DNA from: Hyalella azteca | Lineage: Eukaryota; Arthropoda; Malacostraca; Amphipoda; Hyalellidae | Reading direction: 5' to 3' | Assembly (NCBI RefSeq): GCF_000764305.2 | Contig: NW_025939209.1 | Location: 1,927-65,926, forward strand | Length of the DNA stretch: 64,000 bases | In this document: positions 1 to 13,800 of the stretch, piece by piece | Layout of the letters: each line of letters opens with the position of its first letter | Position numbering within the stretch: the first letter of the stretch is position 1 | Notes under the pieces: generated by a model | Seen by the model: the letters and a program-made list of their open reading frames with translations, nothing else | Told to the model about the DNA's origin: nothing | The model's database searches: none | Position numbers and translations under genes: made by a program

Positions 1-268
1 CATACATCTTGTTGCTTCCATACATCTTGTTGCTTCCATACATCTTGTTGCTTCCATACATCTTGTTGCTTCCATACATCTTGTTGCTTCCATACATCTT
101 GTTGCTTCCATACATCTTGTTGCTTCCATACATCTTGTTGCTTCCATACATCTTGTTGCTTTCATACATCTTGTTGCTTCCATACATCTTGTTGCTTCCA
201 TACATCTTGCTGCTTCCATACATCTTGTTGCTTCCATACATCTTGTTGCTTCCATACATCTTGTTGCT
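1..268. repeat. 18-bp minisatellite
   Basis: About 15 near-perfect copies of catacatcttgttgcttc, starting at the window edge and probably extending beyond it. The unit is a multiple of three without stops, so it gives a spurious Leu/Pro/Tyr/Ile repeat frame. Confidence 0.95.
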
Positions 269-1149
269 CGTCAGAGATCTTGTACACCGAATCAGATGTC
301 AGGTACACATGCAGGATGTCGTCCAGTGAAGTTTAAGTTTACTGTTATTTTTCCCGTTTAATGATCTAAAATGAGTTATACTGTTGAATTTCTTCTGTAT
401 TCTGACTGAGAGTTGCGACTCCGCATGCTGCCTTTTAAAACAGGATTTCGTTAGCGTATCTCATTCCAGCCCCGATCTTCCATGTATATTAGCCACCATA
501 TAACACTTATTAACGACTTAACAACTATAATAACACATTATTATTGAAGGCGGAGAAATCCTGAGAAAGTTCTAAATAATTTAAGCCTCTCAGATTAGTG
601 CATGAATATTTGCTCAAGGTTGTTTGGTATTTTTATTATTGAATTCTGCATATACAGGCTCCAAATAATTGTATTTTTTCATGAATAAATGATTGCGAGG
701 TAAGCAGCCATTTGGCTAGAGTGATTCACCTCACCTTTCGTTGGTCGCTGCAAGAATGAAGAGAAAGAAACATTTAATGTATCCAATTGTCTACCTGTAT
801 GACTATCATGCACGTATGATTATCTCTGAGTTTGTCTTTTATCTTTGTTGTTCATTGAAGTAAGTAAAAATTATTATTATGATGCTTAATACACTCATTT
901 CTGTGTTGCTTTGGTTACCTACTTAGGATAAGTTATTTTTCATGTGCTTGCGAATGAGGAATGCGTTTTTTGAGAATAATTAATATTCAGTTTGAACTGA
1001 ATTGAAGCGTTGTTTCCATACACTCATCGTTTGTTTTTACACGTGTTATGCACATAATGCAATCGAATATTGGGTGCTTTACTCGTTTCATAAGCTAATA
1101 TTGGTGATCAAGACATTTTATTTTCGGCCTGTAATTTCGAAATTCTGTA
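269..1149. other. AT-rich non-coding sequence, nothing recognised
   Basis: AT-rich sequence upstream of the exon-1 acceptor array. Presumably the 3' part of the intron before exon 1. No exon with Kelch motifs was found on either strand. Confidence 0.5.
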
Positions 1150-1668
1150 AGTAAGTAAGTAAAATATCTAACAGCATCTACGTTCAAAATATACTTGTAT
1201 TTATTTGCCCGGTTTTTGTGTCACTGTGCAGTGTCGCGGTCGTGGCAGTAAAAAGTAAAATAAGCACTGCCACGTACTGCTAACAAGTAAAATGTCTAGC
1301 AAAATCTACGTTCAAAATATATGTTGAAATATACGTTAAAATGTATATTTATTTTCCCGGTTTTTGTGTCACTGTGCAGTGTCGCAGTCGTGGCAGTAAA
1401 AGAGCAAAATAAGTACTGCCACGTACTGCCAACAAGTAAAATATCTAGCAGCATTTACGTTCAAAATATACGTTAAAATATGTATTTATTTGCACGGTTT
1501 TTGTGTCACTGTGCAGTGTCGAGGTCGTGGCAGTAAACAGTAAAATAAGTACTGCCACGTACTGCCAACAAGTAAAATGTCTAACCTGCAGCATCTACGT
1601 TCAAAATATACGTTAAAATATACGTTAAAATATATATTTATTTGCACGGTTTTTGTGTCACTGTGCAG
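1150..1668 (+). repeat. Tandem array that includes the exon-1 splice acceptor
   Basis: There are four units of about 137-152 bp. Each unit contains ggtttttgtgtcactgtgcag followed by TGTCGCGGTCGTGGCAG, or a close variant. The acceptor AGs fall at 1231, 1379, 1516 and 1668, and only the last leads into the full exon. In the first three the 17 exon-like bases are followed at once by TAA in the frame of the real exon, so use of a decoy acceptor would stop translation after WQ. The rest of each unit is AT-rich (cagcatctacgttcaaaata) plus an imperfect palindrome, tgccacgtactgcc. Confidence 0.85.
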
Positions 1669-1823
1669 TGTCGCGGTCATGGCAGGAGATCCGCGACGAC
1701 CACGGTACGCGCCCTCCGTCCCTGCAGCAACACTCGCTCGTCGCCGCCGCCGGCAAGCTGCTCGTGTTCGGCGGCGAGCTCTGCATGAGCAACGACACGC
1801 CTCTGTGGATCTACGAGATCAAG
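1669..1823 (+). CDS. Kelch exon (first in window), one blade
   Basis: The acceptor is tgtgtcactgtgcag ending at 1668. The exon reads on from a phase-1 intron and gives WQEIRDDHG, then HSLVAAAGKLLVFGGELCM, then LWIYEIK. It ends with AAG before gtgggc at 1824, phase 0. A later acceptor at 1685 would also keep the frame, but it removes the WQ that Kelch blades usually carry, so 1669 is preferred. Both edges of this exon are copied repeatedly into the flanking introns (1150-1668 and 1824-2325). No upstream exon is visible in 1-1668, so the preceding exon is outside the window. Confidence 0.82.
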
Positions 1824-4800
1824 GTGGGCATCTATTGAGGGTAATGTATTGGTTTATCGCTGTTGAATTGTGAAAATTCCTATGTAAAATGTGAATAAAA
1901 TCCTATGTAAAAGGTAAAAATCCTATGTAAAATGTGAATAAAAATGTGGATATTCCTATGTGAATATTCCTATGTAAAGAAAAGGGTTTTTGCTGGTGAC
2001 AAACTACGAGATTAAGGTGGGCATCTGTAGAGGGTAATGTATTGCTCTATCGCTGTTGAAAATTGCCAACCTTCCTATGTAAAGTGACTGGTTTTCGCTG
2101 GTGACAAACTACGAGATTAAGGTGGGCATGTATAGAGGGTAATGTATTGGTTTATCGATGTTGAAAATTGTGAATATTCCTATGTAAAGATAAGGGTTTT
2201 CGCTGTTGACAAACTACGAGATAAAAGGAGGGGCATCTGTAGAGGGTAATGTATTAATTGGTTTATCGCTGTTGAAAATTGTGAATATTCCTATATGTAA
2301 AGAGGAGGGTTTTCGCTGGTGACAAAAAATATAACTCAGGACTCACTGCAGTGAGTGACAGAGAGCGCATTTGCTCGTCGACGAAAACGTGAAGTCACGG
2401 ACCGACGGACATAACGAGCACAATAGAGCATTTTTTACATACATGAGAAAATGCGCAAAAAACACATGGATGCGTGAGAGGAAGGTGTCCGAAATTTTAT
2501 AGCGATGTTAAGGGTGACCAAGGTTCAATCGTGATTTTTAGTGTGTGCGGAAAAAGTTTGGAAGTTCCTGATGAATGTGTGATGGAAATAAAGGAGCAAG
2601 ATTGGATAAAGGACGAATAAAATATTTTGAATGCATTGCGTAAGTTCTGACACTGGCCAGATGTGGATCTGAAACCAAAGTATATTACATTAGTCGTGAA
2701 AGTCTCATTTTATTCACGACGAAGCGAGGGTACATAAATGGACATAAATCAGATAAAAAAATTGTTTGCTAGAGAACGAGACTAAAACAAGTTACAGAAT
2801 TCACGTCTTAACTGAAATCCTGAAATATAAGTTTGTGATAGGATTAGAAATTAAAATTCAAATTTTATCGCTGATCGTGATTTATCACTCATGACTTGAT
2901 GTGTTTATTAAGTTTATTAGGATGTTGATTACTTTTCACTTGAAGGACTTGAAGGACATTTTGTAGGATTTGACAGTCCTTCAACAGACACAAAACCTTA
3001 CCAAGCCATGTAATGATTTTAATAACATGCCATTAAAACCAAGAAATACAACCAAATTTATTGTGAAAATTTACAAGTTAAACAAGCCTAATCTTGCTTA
3101 CCTACCTTTGCGCTTCATAATGCACAATTATAAAAATTCCCGTTGACGTAGTAGATTGATCTTCATATGTTATTTCAAATAATGGACTCAAGATTTGAGA
3201 GTCGGGTTTTGAATTCGAGTCATTCATGAAATAGTCATGAGAATATTTTGAAATACCTTGCCGAAAACGTGCATGATAACTCCTTACATGATAAACATAA
3301 TAAAATTGCCTCGAAAATAAATCAGTATAGCAAAATACATACTCTCAAACATCAGGCATCACAAGTAATAATACACAGCTCAATAAAACGCTCTTCCATG
3401 ACAAGATCAGCACACAAGATGATGACCGAAACGAACTACCACTTAAGGTCACATCAAAGGGCGTTGAAAACTAATTACAAAATCAAACTTCCTAAATCCT
3501 GGCATTCCTACATAACAATTTATTATATGTACAGTTCTACCAACCTTCAAGGTTTTGTTTAGATCTCTAGTTTAGGATAAGTTCCCATTAAAGCTGTGAT
3601 CAGATTTTGTACTTATGGTTTCACATGGCTAAAAGATTTATTAGAAATGCATACATTTCTCTAAAAACGAAACAATTTGACTTTGATTATTTTCTTTCGT
3701 TTGATGTGTTAAATTTGAATGGCTAACGAATTTGAACATTAATTTGATCTAATCTTTAGTGTGCTTTTTTAATTTAATTCGATTGTAGACAATTTAAAGC
3801 GCGCTTAATCCTGGCATTTATATTTTCGTAAACTTTGTCACCAGCTTCCGTTTGCACAGCACAAAATTGCTATTAGGCCCTGCGTTATACATACATTACC
3901 TTTCATTTAGAGTTGTGAGCTGTGCTACAAACTTTTTTACAGTATTATTTACAAACTGAAAACTTCTTTCGCCCGGCGCTCGGAATGAAACCTTTTTCAA
4001 TTAAGGTTTCGTCCTATCCCATTGTAATTTGCATCACTCCCAAGCTCACCAAAATTAATCAAATTTTTGTTACTCTCACTAACTTTTTATTATGGTTCCC
4101 TCGCAACACACCATCTGCTATATTGGCCATCATGGTCCATGAGGTTCAAAGACCATCACCTCCCGGTCACCGAAATTCCATTACCGTGTGTCGCACTACA
4201 GGCGCCCCTGCAACGCTGAACACGAAATCTGATGCGTTTCAGCACGTGTCAACTAGTAGGGTAAAGAGTCGCTACCTATTATCCGCCTCCGATTTCCAGC
4301 AGAGGATTGGTCCTTTGGAAGGCCAAAGTGCGAAACTTTGAGCGTTAAATTTCGTCGCGATCCCTATCCTCGCCGCCATTCCAATACTCTAAATTGCCTT
4401 TTAGTTAGCAGTGTACGCCCAGGCGATCGTTAGATTAGGAGAGAAGAGGAGGGAGGTTCCTTTGCGCCAGAAATTTATTATCATGACTGTAGATCGAGTG
4501 TTGAAGTTGAGGTGAAATAATTGTCTGCAAGTTAGCTCTTGGCTTCGGATTTTTCGGTCTCTTGTATGGTTTTATTTGGTAAGTTGATGTTATTCTTTTA
4601 GTCAGGTTTCCTTATTCTGAAGAGCTGCGCGGTCTAGAGACGTTTATATTCGCATTTCTGTAATGTACTAATTACTTCAAATTCATCCAGTAAGATTTTT
4701 ATAATAAACAAAGCGATGTTCACAGTGACGCTTTAAAGCTACTTAATTCTCTTGAGAAATATTTGGATCACCATAGACCATTTTGTTGCATTAACTTACT

Positions 4801-7800
4801 TCCAATGAGAATATGCCGCCTAATTAGGAATGGTTCGCTTCATGCTGAATGTTTTTGCTATACTGCAAACACTAAATTTACTCGTGTGATAAACACTGTA
4901 ATTTCAACCTCTTTGCATATGACTGCAGCAACGCCCTGTGACACTTTTTCATCTGTGAATTATAACTGTGTCGCGTTGAGTGCTTGCGAAAATTGTGAAT
5001 GTAGCAGATGTTGAATAAGTCGGATGTTTCTGGCATAGCTCCAAGGCCCATATATGCACCCTGTCCTCTCGGCACTCGTGTTACTTGCAAAAAAACATGG
5101 CACTCGAATCATCGGATATCAATATGCTTCGGATCGCTGAAAAAAATCGCTGTTTTAGTAAGTAACGATCTTTTGAGTGACGACGTGCATTATTCATATG
5201 AGATTCATTTGTTCAGAATTTCTGTTAAAATGCATTGCTGCTCCCAAGGGTCCTTGACTTACTGAGCACAATCGCATTTAGTCAGTACCAAAATAAAAAC
5301 TTGCTTCTCAATTGTATTGAAAACGAATTTGTCATGTGATTCAATTTTAGTGTCTATAGGCTTGCTTTCAGATCAAAAGCGAAACGGAGAAATCCGTTCG
5401 TATTCGCATTCTAAACTGGATTTTAGGCAAGCTGGTTATTGTCAGGTTTACGCCTTGTATAACAAGTTTTTTCTAGTTTTAGTCACTTGTGACTACGATA
5501 TAATTCTCGTGTTGGTGCAACAAATGGTTTCAATTTCAAAATTATTTCAGAGCAGTGAGACGAAGAGGTGGCTGTGCGAAATGTCACATTCTTCCTTTGT
5601 TGCGCTATTAATATTTTGTGGCATACATCAAAATATTCCTCGATAGTGGCAAGATCGAAAGCTCTTGACCTCGCGTAAATCTTCTCGTTCTCTCAATTGA
5701 CTCTCTCAATTGACTCTCTCAATTGACTCTCTCAATTGACTCTCTCAATTAACTCTCTCAATTGACTCTCTCAATTGACTCCTCAGAGTATTCTACCTTT
5801 CCAGCAACCGCTGTTAGACGGCAAGCTTCATTCACGAATTCAGCCCATCCGTCTTCTTCAGGGTTGTCAAACCTCTAAACTGTTATGCAAGATGTGAAAC
5901 TTTGTGTCCACACGCACTGTCGTCTTTGTCAAACGTGGCATGACGTGCAAGACTGACTAGTTAATACGTACGGACCGGGCATAAAGCAGGCTCTATTTTC
6001 AACTCCTAATTACAGCTGATCAAAGTTATCAATCGAGTTTTAACAACCATAATTGAGTGGATTTGAATCACATTCGAATGAATGAAAAGTGTAATATTTG
6101 CTGAAAGAATAAATATCTTTCGTTTTTCTCCCGAAATTGAAAAATTAATTAATCATTTTTTAATTAATTAATTAATTTTTTTTAATTAAAAATTAATTTT
6201 GAAAAAAATTCTGGGGTCCGTGTCGTACTAAAGCAATGTCTGCTGCCTTCTTACATGCTAATGAAAGTCGGCGCAGAAAATCGCGATTGTCAGACATTTT
6301 AAACAGGGTTTCTGCGTTTTAATGCTCGGTAATGTTTCGTATATCGTATAAAACTATTCATTGCTATGGATCTAGTCGACTTCAGAACACATCTGCTGCT
6401 TGCAAAAAAATGCAATTAAAACCCGAGCCTCTCGCTCCTTCTGAACGATGGAAATTTTCTCTTTCAGAAGTTCAGTGACATGAATTTAAATTCTGAACAC
6501 GTTTTGACCCTCCTCGTGTTTTGAATACGCACATCAACCGAACTCAAAGGACCTTCTTCAAAACTATTTGATTCCCCCCATTTTCAAAGATTACTTCGAC
6601 GGCCCGGCGAGGGAAAATGTACTTAACTATTTATGAAGCTTTGATAGAATCGCCTCGAATGACACAGCTTTGAGGGGACGAGAAAGATTCTCATGCCGAG
6701 GGTCGTCCGAGATTTTGTCGAGTCGCGTTGGCTGAATGTCACTACAAGAACCTATATAATGTCACTACAAGAACCTTTATATAAGAAGAATGTCACTACA
6801 AGAACCTATACAAGAACCCTCGCAGTGCAGCAGACACGGCATTTTTATTATGTTCGATTGAAGTTCTTATAAGTAAAAACGAAGTTCAATTCTTTTGGAG
6901 TCATCTCGAAAGTCTAACGAATTTGACTTCGTGTTGATTGATGAAGGAACGGACCAGAGTTTTGTAATTTTACTTTATAAAATTAAGGATAAGATGTGTG
7001 AAAGGAAAATTTATATGCATGAAATGTCATTCATGTCATTTGGATGCGTTATATTTCCTTTGCTAATAATTATAATTGAGAAGTCGGGTTACGCAAAGAA
7101 TATTCTCTACCAATTGTTGATGTATAAGACGTGATGTTGCTTGTGAGAAACATGGAACGTGACATTGGCAAAGAACTTGTTAATATTATTTTAATCTGGC
7201 TGAGGTGTGATGGACGTTAATATGCAAATGTCGATTATCCCACTGGCAGATGATTAGTTCACAAATTAAAACTCGTTTTTATTACTGCAAAGATAAATGT
7301 TGATATAGTTGATGCGACCTCAATATTTTTCATGATCGTCTCGACTCGTGGGAAATAATCATTCATTTGCTATTATATAAGCGTGTTAGCTAATGTAAAA
7401 TTTTTTTATTCTGTATTTTAGAAATGCGCTGGGCTGAACGCCGTTTTAATTCCAATCATAAAATATTGCGTGTGCCACTAATTGAATTATCCCCGATTAT
7501 GTTCATTTCGTCTTATATTATTCGATTGCCTCTCATGTACGACCAGCTTGCTGTCATCTTCATTTGTATTGATAATGTCGCTCGCACGCTCCCCTCTTAA
7601 CACCAGCCAACGCCGCCGTGAAATCACCACTTCTATTGCGGGGATGATGGACCGACGCATATCTCCTGCTGCCGTCAAATACCCAGTGAAAATTCATAGA
7701 CGCGTCAGCTTCTGATTTGGATTACCTGACGCTAGGGCGACTCTAAATTTTGTTCCGGGGAATCTTGATTCACAATATTGATGGTCAGTCGAGATTTGCT

Positions 7801-10800
7801 CGTGTTTTCTTTTTCTCGAGATAACGGGTGCTCTGAAAGTACAGTATATTGTAGTGTTGGCATGCCGACGATTCTTTTAATTTTCGTTACATGTTCACAG
7901 GAAATATAAAAACTGGTGTGGTAGTAAAGTCGTAAAGCTTGGGTGTTTTTAGAGCATTTTCTCATTTATGGAACAAAGGTGTCATTGTGCTCGTCAAGTC
8001 CGTCTGTCCGTCCGTGACGATTTCACTGTACTAATCGCAATGAAAACTGATTTATGCACGAGAAAATGCTCTCTCTGTCTGTCTCTCACTGCAGTGAGTA
8101 CTGATCTAATTTTTTTAGTTTGATACCGATGAATGGTTTCAATATTGTCCCATAATTTGGTGTTTTTGATTGCTCTTGTTACAGACATAAGTTGACTGGA
8201 GTCGCTTTGTTTTGTCGGTATTTATTCGCAACAACTGTACTCATTTCTTGCACCGTAATGAATCTTTCGCTTATTCCAGGAAATGAAAAATGACGATTTT
8301 AGAACAATTTATCCACATTATTAGTATTAATATAAAATATTCAAGCGCAATTTATCTACAATATTGACATGATCACACAATATTCTAGAACTATTCATGT
8401 ACAATTTTGGCCAGATTGAGCAATATTCTAGCATAATCTCCAATGTTGTAATGATTGCGGTACTCAATATCGTAGGAAAATATATCTACATTGATGGCAT
8501 GATTACATAGTATTATATATCATAACATCAATTACACATTACAGAATAGCATTGAGATTTATGTGACGGTAATTTTAATTTATTTTTTGCGTTTGTTCTA
8601 TTTCAGTAAAAGCAACAACATCTAAGATACAAGATGAACCCATTTTTGTTTGCTGCAACATTGAATAGAAATATTTTCACTAATTCTTTTTCAATGAGAA
8701 AAAAATACGTAGATTGGTTTACCAATTATTGGCAAACTTCAAGTTATTTTCTTATCTCTATGAGATATCTCAGAATATGAACCTGTATTCCGATAAATGG
8801 ATTTTAAATTACTAGTCCGGGAGAAAAGTTGGGGCTGCTAAAGTTTTCACCAGCCTCCCCTTACCATTAATGCTTCTCAATGAAGGATGGGAGTTGTCTG
8901 ATGATGACGTGAAGCTCGTGGTACAAAAAAAGCCCTGCGCATGGGGTCGCGCGTCAAGAAAAAGATCTTTAAAATATTTCAAAAGCTTTATTTATTTATT
9001 AATTTATTCCAACCTGACCTCGTATAAACCAAACAATTGGGACCGAATTTCATTCGAAGGGGCTTTTAAAAACTATATAAAGTTAATATATAAAACTATA
9101 AAAAGGCTATGAATAATCTTCTATCTATTGAATCTATCTATTTGTAATTGAAAAATGAAACAAATATTTCCGTTTTAAAATTTCTTGCAAATGCTTCTCG
9201 AGGGATGTAAGGTTGTTGCATATTCTCGTCCAGATTTTGTCGCATGGATTAATAACGTAATTTTCGTTGCGTCTCGAACAATATAGCAGTCAAATGAATA
9301 ACAACTCGATTTGTCAGCATTCAAGTTACTCTGTATATTTTCATTTAACAGTTATCTTAGCTTATCCTCGTATATGATCTGTTGAGTGTAGTTATTTTTT
9401 GTTGTCATTTAAATGGAAGTAACTATTTTTAAATGTGATATTTGCTAGTTAGTAGATGCAATCGCTGGATGGAATCGTTCAATCGAAATATTTGAGAACA
9501 AATCAGATCTCAAGCATCAAACTCGAGACTCGAACCGGTCTTTTCTTACTTTAACCCGCTGTTTACAGATGCATTATCCATCGTCAAAGCTATTGGTACC
9601 TATGAAAGTTTGCAACAAGAGTTACCCTCCGTAAGCCATAAGGCGAATTTGATACACGTACGTGTAAAATTTTTTAATGCAAAGTTCAATTAGCTAATTT
9701 TTTCAACAGGTTCAGCCTTTAAAGGCAACGACCAAATCATGACGATAGCGTAGCAGTATGACCGCGGCACTATAGCCGAGGTTATGTATAATAACTTACC
9801 TTCTCTAACAAAATTTTGAGACAGTGGCTACCCTGCGTTAGGTGCCACCCTGGAGTCGGGGAGCACGTACATCAGCCGCTCTCTGTCCGCTTCGGCTCAG
9901 GGTTTGAATGACTGCCTCTGTGCAGCTTGCTAGCTCGGTATGACACGACTAGGCCAACCCTTGCATTACTCTTAGGTTAGGCGACTATTAGGTCGGAAGG
10001 AAAATTCTGACCAGAAACTGATTTCGATCGGGTGATCAAGCAGGCCCAGAATAACTTTGCGCCGAGCGTAGTGACTATTCGGCCGAAGTTTAGGGGTGAC
10101 CTCGAATTTTGATAGGGTTTGTGACGTCCCAGGAGTTGCGTTTGAGAAGACGGGACCGCTACTCGACAGCTCGAGTCTCTGACATGCAAAACAATACCGA
10201 TACCACGACAAAACTAATTATACTAAACCTCCAATAGATCCAAGACTGATGTTAAGTTTCGAAATTATTTTACAATAAAAACTGATCTCAATTTAATGTT
10301 CAGTTATCATTATATTTGTTTATTAGAGCTAAAGCATTCTGATAAAATCATTTACAGAGGTTAATGTGAACGGAGCCAAATGAAAATAAGGTAGGGATGT
10401 TTGCTGCTTTTGTAGGAAATTGCAGTTTAATCGAAAAAGATTTACGCTTGCAGGCGCATTACCCTGCTTATTGAAGGCGCAAGTTAGTGATGCGGGAATG
10501 AATAAAAGGTGTATTAATTTTGAGTCACATTGCTGAGTTTTGTTTTCTTCGACTAGTTCAATCATTTGAAAGATTAGGTAATTTCGTTAAAATTATGCAC
10601 ATATCAGCACCATCATGCTGTATAGCAGACTTCTTGCACGTGCAGCTATTGAATCTCGGGCAGCTATCATTCCAAAATAAAAATCAGTGATTCCAATGAA
10701 CGGTTTCAAAATTGCACTCTGTCGCAGAATAAAATTAGATAATATAAACGAATATGCTGAAAAAAAAATTTATCTATTGATGGTATGAAAACATATCTAT

Positions 10801-13800
10801 ATGGTTACCAGTAATGACGTTAAAATGTAAGATATGTGGTCGAGGATCCATCGACCCATTTATTTATTAATAAGCAACAATCAAATTGAAACTCATGAGT
10901 TTACAGGCTACATTCTTATCAGCTCAGAGGTAACGAAACTAATAAGCAAATGAGGCTGTTGAAGTTTTTATTCGATTCGACTATTTTTATTCATAAAATG
11001 TCAAAATGAAGAAAAAAATTAATACATTTATTTCTTATTACACCGGAATGTGAATAGATGGCTCAGATTCATGGTTTTAACACCATGCAAAATGCGATCC
11101 CTCGTTTGTTCATTTCTGAGTTTTACTTTTCCAACCGTCTAATCTCCCTCTGGCTTTTTCGGTCGCTGCCTCAATCACTCATTTCCTCGAACTTCAAACT
11201 AGTTCGGGGCTACATTCCAGAGACTCTGACGTGGCTAACTTCTTCATCTCAAGTTCTTTCGAAGCTCCATCTCCCATACTTCTGCACAAAAACCACCGAT
11301 GAATTCCTACCACGGAGGCTTCCTTCATTTGCTTTCGATTATTTTGGCATTTCTTCCGTTGCTCTGCCAGCGTTACCTTTAACTTTTCTTATGGTTGTCG
11401 CAACAAATTTACGAGAATAAAACGTTTTTAGCGCATTTTCTCATTCATGAAAAAAATGCCTATTGTGCTCGTCATGTCCGTCCGTCCGTCTGTCCGTCCG
11501 TGACTTAACGTTTTCGTCGATTTTGAGAAAATACGCTCTCTGTCACTCACTGCAGTGAATACTGAGTAATATTTTTTTTTCGTATGCTAGGACGCATTCA
11601 AATGCAGTTATAGGGGTTAGACAAAATACGGGAAATATCTTAAAAACCAGAAAATAAATTTTAGTATGGTAGGTCCACCTTTTGCAGCAATTACAGCCTC
11701 AATTCTGCAAGATATTGATTCATACAAGTTTTGAATTGTTTCCAGAAGAATTTTAACTAATTATTCAGTTAAGATTCCTCCCAGCTCTTTCAAAGACGAT
11801 GGCGGCGGGAATTGACTTATGATTTGCACTTCCTAAAATCGACCATAAATGCTTGATAATATTCAGGTCTGGTGATTGCGGAGGATGGAAATAAGGTAAA
11901 CGATAATTCGGATTTAACACCAATCTAAACGCTTCGAAACATTTGCATTTGAAACCAGTTGTTTTCTATAATTGCAGCTCTTCCATAGAGCCCAGATTTG
12001 TGCAGCTCTCGACGGACAGTCTTCATGGAAACTGTGTTCTGTAGGTCTGCAGTAATTTTAACAGCCGTGGTCTTTCGACTGTCCTTCACAATTTGATTTA
12101 GGTACTGATGGTCTCTTTCAGACAACTTTGACTTTCGACCAGACCTGCGCGTTGCTGAGGACGTTTTTCCTTCTCTTTCAATAGCAGTCATTACTTTTGA
12201 GACAGCACTTCTAGAAACGTCGAACATTCGGGACGTTTGTCACACTAGCACCTGCCATACGAGCACCAACAATTTGGTCTCGAGAGGTTTGCCATTTATA
12301 GGATATAGACACAAAAATGACTAAAAATATCTGTGCAAGGATAAAATATCAATTAGCAGCAACAATGAGCAATAAAACATAAAAATATGTCACGTTTTCA
12401 TTGTTTATAACATATTAAAAAATTACGATATCAAAATGTCAGGTGTTTCCCTTATTTGGTCCAACCCCTGTAGCTCACCTTGCATTTTACTCTTTTGCCT
12501 GGGAAAAAATTATCGACGGCTTCATAAAATGTTAGTCTATTGGAATGAATTTACAGTTGATTTTTTTCGTTATATCACTCACAGGTGGAATTCCTGACAG
12601 ATGTCAATGTGAATTTTGCGTTCTTAGGAAGCATTGTTCATAGTATTTAGGATGTCAGCAAATCACATGTCTATATTATTTTATCAGAGTAATAAGATAA
12701 CTTTTTTGTTGGAATGAAGACATTTTTCCTAGCTGTGCCAGTTACGAATAATGCTTAACTTGTTAAGATCGTTAGTCAAAACTGAGCTACAGACGATAAA
12801 TTCCACAGGTTTGGGAGAGGAAGGACTCAATACTGAATCTGGTTTATTGTTGGCCAGTACAGAGCAGGTGGTGCACTTACAAGAGCAAGTTTACTTGTTG
12901 AAGTTGGCACTGAATGTAGACTATTTCTTAACTGGATTAATTAGAGGAATTGGGACTGTTGCCGGCCGAAATGCTACAAACTTCTTACTGAATTTACTCA
13001 TAGTTGTTTTGAGTATCCACATCCTGAGCAATAAAGGCTGCCAAGAATGCGTATTGTTCAATGGTACCATGAGCAATTCTTATGCATTATTTTCCTTTGT
13101 TTTATTTTTCTTGATAAGTTAGGTCTTTGCTGTATTGTATTGCAGGGACCACCCCTTGATCTTAATTCCCCAGCACATTTTCATCCACATCGCTCTCGTC
13201 AGAATTCCCATGCTCAAGTTTACGTGAAAATTAATCTCAATAAAATCCATTTATCATTAGTTCACTCGAATCACAAATTAACCTAGTCCAGTCAAACTTT
13301 TAAAAATTTCATTTAAATAATTTCTAAGACATTAGAGTGAATTTGCCTAGCATTTACGTACTTTGGATTTATATGGAATCGATAAACTTGAATTCACGAG
13401 TAGTGGCAACTAAGTCTGTGAATGCCGAAATTTTATCCCTGAAGCATTTGAAGGGATAAATGAATTTGAATTCACGAGTAGTGGCAACTAAGTCAGTGAA
13501 TGCCGAAATTTTATCCCTGAAGCATTTGAAGGGATCAATGAATTTGAATTCACGAGTAGTGGCAACTAAGTCTGTGAATGCCAAAATTTTATCCCTGAAG
13601 CATTTGAAGGGATCAGTGAATTTGAATTCACGAGTAGTGACAACTAAGTCTGTGAATGCCGAAATTTTATCCTTATAGCAATTAAATTTTTATTTGTCTG
13701 ACCTCAGACAAAAACGTGGCGTAAGTGGAACCCGCCGGCCGGTGGGACGGGCGCATCGGGGCAGCGGTCATTAGCTTTGTCCCCCCGCGGGCAGTCGGCG

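Larger units (their letters stand above)
11611..12470 (-). mobile_element. Tc1/mariner-like transposon relic, internally deleted
   Basis: The ends form an inverted repeat of about 25 bp. The left begins taggggttagacaaaatacg and the right, reverse complemented, begins caggggttggaccaaataag. Both ends are flanked by TA (11609-11610 and 12471-12472), the target duplication of this superfamily. The length is about 860 bp against the usual 1.3-1.7 kb, so the middle is missing. Minus-strand sequence encodes both ends of the transposase. Frameshifts and stops show it cannot move by itself. Confidence 0.85.
1824..13707 (+). other. Intron 1 of the Kelch gene (about 11.9 kb)
   Basis: Bounded by the phase-0 donor AAG/gtgggc and the acceptor tttgtctgacctcag. 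It holds the exon-1 donor array, three copies of a 140-bp interspersed element, a small foldback element, a 13-bp minisatellite, a Tc1-like relic and a 78-bp array just before exon 2. The remaining stretches (2461-5690, 5783-6735, 6816-7688, 8121-9974, 10091-11425) are AT-rich. Their short reading frames, such as 3922-4341 and 5317-5646, have no recognisable domain. Confidence 0.75.

Noticed and set aside
9..329. Leu/Pro/Tyr/Ile repeat reading frame
   Set aside because: It is the 18-bp minisatellite read in one frame; no unique coding context.
3922..4341. 139-codon frame in intron 1
   Set aside because: Low-quality composition and no motif; probably chance.
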